In this document: piece by piece, positions 26,801-36,638 of the stretch | Layout of the letters: each line of letters opens with the position of its first letter | Numbering within the stretch: position 1 is the stretch's first letter | Source: Ectocarpus siliculosus | Taxonomy: Eukaryota > Sar > Phaeophyceae > Ectocarpales > Ectocarpaceae | DNA: 64,000 nucleotides | Direction: 5' to 3' | Assembly (NCBI GenBank): GCA_000310025.1 | Contig: FN649750.1 | Coordinates: forward strand, 4,319,246 to 4,383,245 | Position numbers and translations under genes: made by a program | Notes under the pieces: generated by a model | Databases searched by the model: none | Told to the model about the DNA's origin: nothing | Seen by the model: only the letters and a program-made list of their open reading frames with translations

Positions 26801-29236
26801 AGAGACGCGTTAGAAAGGCGCAGAGAGGTGTTGCGGGGGGAAATGTGCTCTTTCCTCTCGTGTAGAAAAATTCTTCGAAGTACTGATGAATTTTTGTTGT
26901 TGTTGTGGTTGTCTTCACACTAAAAACCGTTCCGGTCTCCCACTCAGTATCTTTTAATGTCTGTACTGGTCCAACTGACGCGGACGCCTTCCGTGGTCAC
27001 AAGCCAACTGCCCCCCCCCCTAAAGGGAGGTTAACCTTTCATAAACAAAAAGAAAGAAAATAAGAAATGGACCCCAAGAATGTCCTCCACGGCGCGATTT
27101 ATGTTCTACCCCAAACGAAAAAGAAAACTAAGGGAAAAACTAATAGGGAAAGACAAAGAAAGAAAGAAAAAAGAAAGAGAGAAAGACAAAGGAAGAAAAA
27201 GGAAGATAGATAGGCCCCCTCCGCGCTCCAGTCTACCGGACCAACAACGAACGAGGTAACTACTAACGCGACACCAAGGAGATGACTGACCGACGAAGAC
27301 AACAACCTCACTTCGGGGGTACTGCGGGGGGGTGGGGGGGTTAGCGACACGGCGGGGAAAATACGGGGATACATCCTCCTGGTATTCCTGCTATCGCCTC
27401 TATCATCATCAGTCCGGAATGCAACTAACTCGAAAAAACATATATACCGTACAGCTCATTTTCATGTTCCCGTTCAGTCACCAAACGACAAAGACCAGCC
27501 ATTTTCGTCAAGCGCCAGCATGCTCATTCTTTCATCTCCAGATGTTGTACCGCGTTGATTCGAGGTAACCAGGCAGGTCAACGAAGACAGCAGCATGTGA
27601 CATGATGCCTTCTTTAGGTGCTGTTCCGTGAAGTAAAATATACCATCGAACACGGTTGGTTCTGCGGGCGGCGCGAAAGGAATGGAATCGTTTCAATCGA
27701 TGGGAGCACCTGTTGTCGCGATGGGATACCTTCGGATCACCATGGGATACGTAGACCAACGTGGTTAGAAAAGTAGATCGCTCTATGTCTGTATTATAAG
27801 AATATGTCAACGATCAACGGGTCCCGTCCCTTGCCTTCTCCGGCTCAAATGCTCAAATGCTTCTTCCAGGCCGATCTGTGGAGCGTGGGCGCGGTCATGA
27901 ACGATTGTTTTTCTTTCAAGTGTCGACAACCCCCCGTGGGGGATAACACGTTCTGGGACAGGGTGAGTTTTGTGAGCCTGGTTGTAGTCCATGTACATCT
28001 AGTCAACAGGTGCCCGGTGGCTACACTACGTGTGTTGTAGTTGAGTTTTGGCGCTGTTCGACTCGCTCACTAGCGTCCCACAATGCATCTCCTGTCAACA
28101 ACTAAAATTCAGGATGTGTGGGAAACAGTCTCCACACATGCCAGAAACCTGCTGGGGCGCCTTCTAGAAGCCGACCCACGCCAGCGAATATCTGCGGAGG
28201 AGGCACTGCAGCATCCATGGATAGCGGGAGCATTGTCGCAAACGGTATGAGCTCAAGCAATGGATGGGAAGATCTCCGCGGTGTGGCATAGAAAAATTGC
28301 CGCAGATTTTCTGTTCTCCACAATATTCTTGTCGCTTTAGGTACAACCTAGTTTGATGGTGACGCGCCGGCTGGGATGCTCCCCTCCCCCCAACTCAACA
28401 ATCTCCCGTTCCTTCGGCAACAAATCTTTCAGGTGTATCGAGAGATTCCGGCATCAGAGGGCGCCAGATCTGGCGAGGGGGAGAAGAGCAATCATTCTAC
28501 TCATCGGCAAGAACGCCGCCACAAAATGATGAACAGCGAGGACCCCTCAAAAAAGAAGCTAAACGTGAACAGCGGAGTCCGCAACGTCGCCGGACAAGTT
28601 CGAATCCCATCTAAAGTGCTGAAAACTGAGCGACGATGGGTCTTGAAACCATATCCTGAAAAACCCAGCACCAGCGCCAGCGAAAAACAGAGCAACATCA
28701 ACGCGACCACCGACATCAACAACCGCGGCACCAGCAAGGACGCTTGGGGGTCACCATCACTCTACAGCCTCGCCACCAACACCAGTGGGTTCGCCAAGGA
28801 CGCCAGGAACGTCAAGGGTATTGGCAACGGAAGCCCTAAAGCGGGCGGTGTCTCAACCGTCAAATTTTCTACCCTCCGTGCTCCGCCCTGTACTCCCGCC
28901 GCCAATGCCACCACAGCATGCCAAGACGCAGAGGCCCGCGTTCCCTACACACGTTCTTCGAAGAGTATCAAGAATGCGTCCAGGAATGCGACCAGGAAGA
29001 AGTCTTGTGCCGGCGTCGTTGCGGCAGCTCCTGGTTTCCAGCGCCGGGTAGGAGTTAGGCCTGAACCCGAGGGGGCAAATCCCGTGTCCGTGTACATTCC
29101 TCAGGCGATCGCGGCGAAGAACACTGCACCCATCGCTGAGACCATAGAGGCTCCGATGAGCGCTGCCAGCCTCGGTACTAAGCCGGAAGCCTTGGAACGG
29201 TTTTGTTACAAGAAAGCAGATACGGTACCTCCCTAG
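23880..29236 (+). CDS. Serine/threonine protein kinase with long basic C-terminal tail
   Basis: Exons: 23880-23900 (seven codons, strong GTATGT donor), 24326-24404, 24784-24925, 25418-25670, 26143-26268, 27870-27962, 28113-28244, 28433-29236; all phases agree, giving 549 residues. The acceptor before 24326 could instead be three bases earlier. The catalytic set is complete: P-loop LGKGGSGKV (23-31), Lys46 in VAIKVI, Glu66 of helix C, HRDIKPEN (142-149, catalytic Asp144), DFG (168-170), GTPGYKAPEL, ADLWSVGAVM, and subdomain XI ending in EALQHPW. It should be an active cytosolic or nuclear Ser/Thr kinase of the CAMK-like type. I see no EF hands or transmembrane segment. The last exon is a single 267-residue tail rich in Ser, Asn, Lys and Ala, likely disordered. 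The first exon is inferred from phase and donor only; the kinase domain itself is certain. Confidence 0.88.
24405..24783 (+). other. GC-AG intron inside the kinase P-loop
   Basis: The P-loop reads GSGKVLQ up to 24404 and continues GVHVASNTPVAIK from 24784 (acceptor TAG at 24781-24783). The only donor that preserves this join is CAAG|GCGAGC at 24405, a GC instead of GT. No GT nearby keeps both phase and homology. Confidence 0.75.
26891..26996 (+). repeat. Dispersed repeat, copy 2 (intron of kinase gene)
   Basis: It matches the block at 17601-17700: a GTT-rich lead, then AAAACCGTTCCGGTCTCC and about 60 more related bases. It lies between kinase exons 26143-26268 and 27870-27962. Confidence 0.75.
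27047..27212 (+). repeat. Polypurine (A/G-rich) tract in kinase intron
   Basis: A long run of AAAG and GAAA type units on the + strand, interrupted by a short mixed segment near 27070-27115. It is followed at about 27327-27341 by G-runs. No coding potential. Confidence 0.8.
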
Positions 29237-31210
29237 GGAGTCACCATCCTCGTGCCCGCGACTGCACCTACGACGTGGCGAACTCAGTTTGTTTTCGGGT
29301 GATGTCAAACAGACTCCATGTAGGTGAATGAGCGGAAGGCGTTGACTTTCCCGCCCTGAGACCAAATATGTAGACTATGTGATCTAAGGGGTGCCAGTGA
29401 TAAAATGTCTAAAGACACCTTTCCAGTTTCAGATTCTTGCGTAGACTATGGCCCGATGTTGCTCTAACCCCAGAACTTTCACTCTGAGAGGACAGTAGAA
29501 TTTTCGCTTGTAGTGAACACGAGTGAAGTAATGATTGCCAGGCGGAAAAGGTCGATTCTGTCCAGTATTATGTCTCCTGGATCTTGTGGTGGGGCTGCTA
29601 CTGTACATAGCTGCTGCCTCAGAGCAAGAGCCAACCTTCCACAGGGAAAACAAATGTTAGCGTGCTTGTGTCCGGTCCCCCGTGTAGTCTACGTGTGTCC
29701 GTTGAAGCAATCCAAAAGAATAACTTCCATGGAGAGCCCTCGCCATCATTCCCTCGGTGGCAGAAAGAGTGCTTTCGCCGACAAGTACCGACAATGGTAG
29801 CCTCTGCGCGAGCATCGACACGGAACCTGCCCCTCTCTTCGGATTGAAGCCAGTGTGGTAGGTCTGGTAGGTCATGATTTGAACGTTGTTTCAGTGCGAG
29901 GTGTGATACGAATCCGAATTAGGAACGATCACCAGTCCTATGGCTATGCAGCCATGTCCGAGTAAGAATCTGTTACCGTCGAAGTGGAAATCGCGTAGTG
30001 TATAATAGTGGAAGGGTGGTCACAAAGTTGTTGTTGGGCAACGCACCACCTCACCGTATTGTTGTCAGCGGATTTAAGAGACGTGGATACGGTTGGATTT
30101 TGGCCCGGCTGCAGTCTGATGATGTCTATCCATTGATCAGTCCCTTGAAGAGGCCGCCAGTATTCGAACAATACGGAACACCATACCACCGTACGTCGTG
30201 TCCCCCCGAAACAGGCGTTATTCTTTGTTCGGCAGAGGCACCTCAGCGAGGTTCCACAGGAAGCCTTACGCACTATCTTCGCGTGCAATAACTGAACTTC
30301 ACCAGCGAAACATGGGAACACCCAAGGAGAAGACAATGAGTCTCATTCTTGACATCACTAGTCGACCAGGGATTTTCCACCACGCACATTATTTTCGTCT
30401 TTCGAAAACCAAACGATTGGTAACTTGGCGACACCTTTCTTTTTCCTTTGTGCTAGACGACCAATAAGAAAACCGCGGGTACCTTTTCTCTCTCTTTTGG
30501 ACCATGGCAGTGTGCGGGCAAAGACTGCAGGCCCTGGCTACCGCGACCGAGTTGTCAGGTTGAACGCGCCAGCAGTCGTACTAGTGAATCAAATTCGAAA
30601 AAGAGAAGAGTCATCCAGGATTAGTCCAAGACCGGTAAACAACACGTTACGTGTCGAGGGCAATCGCAGCGATAGACTGTCCCGTCATTCGCTTTCTTTG
30701 TGGATCGACTCGAAGATGCAAAATTTGCACTGCACGAGGAACACCGGGCAAACACGAATCAAACAATCAACAGCCCAAGAGCTTACGGCTCTTGCATACC
30801 AAGACCAAGTGGTATCAATCAACGCGTTCTTCAACAAGAAGCCACGCGAGTTGTATGTTCGGTGTGGCTCTCTTCTAATACCCGTGTCCGAAACATTTCC
30901 GCACACCAGGTATACAAAACTACCAGTGACACGTCAACAACAAAATAAGTTCGCGTTCCGGATGATAGGAAACTACTTACGCGCGAAACATGTAACGTAT
31001 CATTCGATCTATCGATATTGAACAGGCTACAAAAACTCAATACCCCACCGCCTCCATCTTAACATTTAACGGGACACTGCCAGCTTTCCCTCGTTCGTTC
31101 CCAAAAGTAGGGTAAACCCACGGGCAGACCAACTCCACGACCGTGCCGCGAGAAACGGGTGCCACGTGCAAATCCTCGGCGGCCATCTATACAACGAACG
31201 GGGAATAGCA
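29237..31210. other. Intergenic stretch, convergent gene ends, nothing convincing
   Basis: It lies between the stop of the kinase gene and the stop of the TspO-family gene on the other strand. The longest open frame (+, 30425-31021, 198 codons) has no recognisable motif, no ATG at its limit with clear context, and unbiased codon use. I treat it as chance. Confidence 0.6.
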
Positions 31211-34200
31211 TCATGACAGCCCGGCGTGTGCTCCGGGGAATCTCCGGGGCATAGTGGTGGGGCACACCTTCGCCTCAGCAAGGGGGCTGGCTGGTCCAAC
31301 GCCTTTGTTCCGCCGTCTGCCTGAGTCCCGATTGCGCCAATACACTGTATTCATCAAGTAACCAACTGCTTTATCAAATAATGTGACTAGTGAACACCGA
31401 AAAGAGGGCCAACCCCCGCTACCCAATCTCGTACTTGCGCGAATGGGGAATGTGTCGGTCTTGCTTGACGCTTCCCTCTCCTTCGTGAAGCCCCAAGCCT
31501 GCACGATTATTGTGGAAACAGGCTCATCGCGGCATGGCAACAGTCTCCTTCCTTGTGTCCGTGAAACCTCACCTCCGGCTTGGTGGGGTCTTTTTGTTGA
31601 TGAGGAGAAGGTCTTCAGGAGGTTTGCTTGGGCGGGTACAGGGGCTCCTTTCCGTTGAGGCGCCAGATGGACTGCACAAGAAGGTTCGCTGATTTTTGGG
31701 TTGGGGGTAGACAAGCGGAAAACGACGGGTGGCTGTCGATGGTGAACAGTGCCCGCCACTATTGAGGCCTACCACCTGGAACATTTTCCACGATGACCCG
31801 AGCAAGGGTGCCAAGGGATTCGCAAACAATTTTGAAGGATCTCTTTCTATCTTCCCCTGGGTTCTACAGCACTTGAGCAAGGCCCCTTCGTTTGGTAAGG
31901 AGCGGGGGCCTATGTTGTGCTGCCATGTGCCAGCCTATCTCATCTCACGGGCCTGTTGCGGGCACGCGGCACTTGTCGACCGGACCTACCTACTGAGAGG
32001 CCGCTGCCCAACTTAGAAACTACTCCAACCGCATTCCTCTAGAGAATATGCGTAAATGGCCACCATTTGACTAGCCAAGGTATCTGCGCCATTGTTCGGT
32101 AAGCTTGTAGCCTTACCGACGGATATCCACAGAAGACTAGGCAGCAGCACCAGGCCAGCCTTGGGCAGCACTTGGTAGTAGCGGTACACTGCATTCGCGA
32201 CGCTCAGCCACTGCAAAAAAAAACAGACAGAATACGACGAGGTAAGCAACGGGCAAACGGCGAGTGTCGATGCATTTTGGGCGAATACTTACCGACAAAC
32301 CAATAAACAAATATTCGACACGTACGTGATACGCCCGGCACGGCACCTAGATTTGGCTCTGAATGTAGCGTTTCAAAACGCTGTCTACACAAGGTAAAAG
32401 AGGCATTGTAATGCAACCAAAGCATTCGTTGCTGCGTCATGTCTGTAATGCTTGCCGTCTTGTGTAGAAAGTGCAAGCCTATCACTCCAAAAAACAGGTA
32501 ATCGTCAGTGTTGGCACTACCAGGCAGCGGACACGTGCAACGAATTTGCCGTTCGTATTCCGTCGTCGTATATTTCAACTCTTGTGGATTTTGTTGGGGT
32601 TTTAAACATAGATTCAGGTTCCGTTGGAACGCAAGCGACTTATGCGGGAAGACCCTTAGGGTCACGGATAGCATATTAGGGTTAGTTCTGCATCGAAGGA
32701 GAGTCGCCATCCTGCCGTGTCATACGCATCTGGTCGAATGTCAACACGCTTTCTTAACGTAAACGGCATTCGAATTTTCTGCGAACTTCCACAACCACCT
32801 TTGTTTTGTGTCTTTGAGCTTCTTTGGTATTTTCTCCTCGAAAGTGTCATCGCAAAAATACACGAAAAGAATCAGCCTCGGCGACACGTAGAACCACCTC
32901 AATAACGCCGAGAACAAGCTCGGAGTGGCTGTATCGGCCGTCTCCTTGGATGTGAAAATACCTACACAGTCGTCCCGTAGCTAACGCGGAGGGGTCCCCT
33001 GGTGATTGAGGAGAGTGTGAACCGCTGCAGAACAAATCACAACGACAAGTTTACGGCTCAATTGTACGAGAAAAACAAACAATGCCTCTTTTCAAAGCCG
33101 GCACTTGAACGCGGGACAGTCTGCAACAAAAAAAAAAATCTTCAAACCAAAAAGAGCACCTCACAGCTGTGCCTTGTCTTACTCACCACCAGGAAGACAC
33201 CGGACACAGCCACTCCGAGCTTCTTCTCGACGTTGTTGATGTGGTTCCACGTGTCGCCGACGCTGAGGTGGAGCACCATCGCCGCGATCGGAGTTGCCAC
33301 TAGGTTACCTCCGAGAGCCTCCCACACCTGACGAACCGGCAACGAAAGCACACACATCAGGATATGCAGTGCTCTTCAGCCAAAGAGCCCGTTCGATCAA
33401 CGGGCTATAAGAGGTCAGTGGTCTTCGATTACACTTGCACCATCTGAATCATTTTTCTCATGGTAGCGAGTTCCACAGAGGTGCGTGTCCAGCAGGGTAG
33501 GCACGGCGGAAGCAGAGTGTCGAGTCCTGCCCAAACACAATCAAGAACGACAGAAAGAACCTTCCACACGAACGGTGCCACTTGACGGTGTCACTCTCAC
33601 ACTCGCCATGGCGGTGGAAAGTGCCCTCAGCACGCCAATGGTGATCCAGATGACGGGGAAGGCTTTGATAGGCGGCATCCAGTCTGGACGGCGACGCTCG
33701 ATCTTCTCCTCTTTCTCCTTCGCCAGGGAGGGACGACGCGCGTTCAGCAAGCTGAACGTTCTGCGGGACAAAGAAAAAGATGCCGGGGGCATTTAAGAAA
33801 ATACGAGATTCCGCTCCGTAACAGCTGCTTGGATGATCAACAAGGTGTGAGTGTCGCCCCAATAAAAATGAACACCAACCTTTGCACCTTTCGGCGTGTA
33901 GTTCACACGGGAGGTTTTCGTTGCTTTTCAAAGGTCGTTCCGCAGTGCTTGCCTTGGTTTGAGAGATGGAGAGAAAAAAAAACTGCTCTTGAGGGGGGGG
34001 GGGGGGGGGGGGCGTTCGGTGGGAGCCGGCAATACAATTGGAACCTTGGAGTGGGCACCCCTACATCTCCTTACTCCACCATCGCCATGTCCGCCTGTAT
34101 CGACATGTCGGCCAACCCGCCCCAAGCCCGATTCCGCATACGTACGGACACGGACATTCACGAGTTCAAAAACCAGAATCCCGTCCTCCACCATTCAACA

Positions 34201-35867
34201 GGATGCGGAAGGCCGAAACCGGAGGTCTTGTGTGCACAATACGCCGGAAAAAAACGCGGTGGCGGATACCGATTGGTCGATATGCTGAATAAACGCTCCC
34301 CATCAGAGTAACTCGACACTATTGGGCTTTAGGTGTTCGTAAATGATGACCGCGATACAAACGAGGCAACGGTGAGCACAGGACCAAATCACGCCGAGGC
34401 GAAGAGAGCGGCACTGCTGAACGTAGGGTTAACTATAGGTACCAGACACCATGAGAAAGCTTGGAGCACCTAGAAAACATGACACCGCTATCGTAGACTG
34501 TGTACCACGAATGCAGGAATGTGGCAGGACCTACGACACTACACAGCGCACCATGTCGGTCAAATCGAACAGCAACAACGACAAAACAAACAACATCAGG
34601 TACATACCTCGATTTCATGGCTAGGAAGCCGAACGTGAGAAACACGGTTCGTTGTGCCCACTTTGCGGGTAGGCGAGGTAGCAACTTCCCTTGCATCAGC
34701 GCCAGCAACCCCTGTGGTGCGTACCGTCCAACAAAGCAAACACGACGAAAAAGCAAAAGGTATCGACAACACATGTCCGTAAGAATATTTCCAGGCTACC
34801 CACGTAGAGCTGAGAGGGGGAGGCGTACCAAACACGAAGAATAACGGCCGCGTAGGAGGCCTGCTTGGACCAAAACCGTCCTCTGAAACATCAACAACGG
34901 TGCCAAGAGATTGTACTGGTTGTTTCCATAAACATGCCGTCGGGCGTCGTTTTGGGTTTCGCAGGAAGTCCTAGGACAGGAAACCGGAACGCAACAAAAC
35001 CACTCCTATATTGTAACAGTTCCTGCCTCACGTCGCGTGGACGAAATCAAACGGCAAGAGAGCGTTCTTGCCTCTTCAGCAACCTTGGGGTAGAACAGCT
35101 TCGACAATATGATGGGTTGTCTTGAAAGTTGAGCCGCACACGCGTCGTAAGCGACAGCGGAGAAACATAGAACTACGTGTGCAACGAGGAAACCCTACTG
35201 ATACTGTTTCACATACGTAAAAAAGGTGTGATGCAATCTGTGTCAGATATCCAATCAAACCGAGCGGTAGACTACGAATGTCACGTGTGTGTAAACACCA
35301 TCCGAGTTGCAGTCGGCACACAAGGGGACTCGTCGGTGGTAATTTCGCCACGGGTCAAAAGCAAGGAGCGGCATTCTCGGTAGAGCAATCCCCCCTCTCT
35401 CGTTGCCAGCAGTTCACTCTGGTGTATCTAGCCTGCTGCTGAACCGCTCCGGTTGCGATGGAAGTGTGCGGTGTGCACCGCATGATTCCAGACCAGCGTT
35501 CCATGTTGGCATGGTGGGAGGAGAAAAATGCTGCTGTAGGAACGTTGTTTGCGTTTCGACTGCTGTGAGTACAGTACATCTCTTACCATGATGATGGTGA
35601 ACTCCCCAGCCGTTCCAGCGATGTACCTTTGAGGTCACAAAGATCACGGGTCCCAGGTCGCGGGGAAGGGAAAATAAAGGCGCGATATTGTGTAGAGCAA
35701 CCGACCTTCAGCATATGCATACGATGTGGTTCTTCCCCCGTACACCGTCCATGTCTCGTGTGTTACAATGTACCAGCAGCATCGTACCAGATCCCACCAG
35801 GTATCACGATGTCACGTCCGCTTGAAGAACACGCCTCCAACTCCAGGGTTGCAACAACATGACATGA

Positions 35868-35917
<50 letters not shown>

Positions 35918-36379
35918 GGATGTTTCGTACGTTACGCTGTGTGTTGTTTAGCAGACCAAGCTGCTTAGTCTTATGTACAACTCATGTACGTCTGCACTGC
36001 AGGTCAATCTGATGTGCATCTCGCAGGTGGGACATGTGTCACTGATCGTGACAGAACAGCCGACTGCAACACGATAGTGGTACTCTCACTTCGCCACAGC
36101 AGCCACGTCCAAAGGGGGGCGGGACGAGGCGCCACCGCCCCCACCAGCTGCAGGAAGGTCTGAGGCTTTCAGCACAACAGTGCCTCCCTCTCTGCTGACG
36201 GCATTGCTTCTAGGAGTCCAAGGTAGAGCCTGCGCGTTGGCAAATCGAGCATGTTGTTGCCGAGCTGCCGTTGGCGAACGATCACGGCGCAGCGCGGTCG
36301 CAGAAGGAGAGAAGGAGAACGCCGACGAGTTCCCGAGAAGTGCGAGCAACGTCACGCAAATCGAAGTGATCATTGTCAT
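31211..36379 (-). CDS. TSPO: Plastid-targeted TspO/MBR (translocator protein) family membrane protein
   Basis: Minus-strand exons: 36379-36090, 35626-35587, 34711-34608, 33760-33601, 33327-33187, 32210-32117, 31365-31211; phases agree and give 327 residues. The start is the ATG at 36379 because a signal peptide follows directly: a hydrophobic core, then SSA|F at residues 18-21, the ASAFAP-type site of secondary plastids. The TspO core is recognisable: an aromatic-proline segment DWMPPIKAFPVIWITIG, a helix with LSVGDTWNHINNVEKKLGVA, and LSVANAVYRYYQ before LLPSLLWISVVGYLMNTVYW, where family members end with a similar Trp-rich helix. TspO proteins bind porphyrins, sterols and related ligands and respond to stress; plastid envelope or thylakoid location is inferred. 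An earlier reading let exon 6 run on to a stop at 32013, but the GTAAGG donor after 32117 and exon 7 restore the family's last helix. The basic tail after it is unusual. Confidence 0.82.
33993..34012 (+). repeat. Homopolymer of 20 G in a TspO-gene intron
   Basis: An uninterrupted run of 20 G on the + strand, between exons 34711-34608 and 33760-33601 of the minus-strand gene, so the pre-mRNA carries C20. Its length could also be partly a sequencing artefact. Confidence 0.9.
35870..35917 (+). repeat. (CAA)n microsatellite
   Basis: About 16 copies of CAA/AAC in the first intron of the TspO-family gene (GTT repeats on the transcribed sense strand, as in the FN3-gene tract at 1391). Confidence 0.95.
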
Positions 36380-36638
36380 GGTTGGGGGGCGTGTGTGAGA
36401 GCAGTGCTCCGGTGCTCCGGTGCTCACAGCACTGTAGACCACGACCCGACGTGGCAGGACTGTCAGAAGTCTGGCGAGGGGACCCGTGAACACCGGTAGG
36501 GATGACCACACTGACTCAGAATGCGATATGCGGTCCCCCTAGCTGCCAGCTAGATTTACCAGCAAAATGCACACGAAGTGTCCAGTCTGGCATCCAACGG
36601 CATCAGACAAGCGATACCCACCCCTTGCTCTGAGCAAA
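36380..36638. promoter_or_regulatory. Likely bidirectional promoter between TspO and permease genes
   Basis: 259 bp separate the ATG of the minus-strand TspO gene (36379) from the ATG of the plus-strand permease gene (36639). Both 5' UTRs and any promoter elements must fit here or overlap. I see no obvious TATA box. Confidence 0.6.

Noticed and set aside
30425-31021. 198-codon plus-strand frame as a gene
   Set aside because: No recognisable domain, no splice or start support, unbiased third positions.
32013-32116. TspO exon 6 reading through to the stop ending at 32013
   Set aside because: A good GTAAGG donor follows 32117, and splicing to 31365 supplies the family's last Trp-rich helix, while the read-through peptide does not fit.
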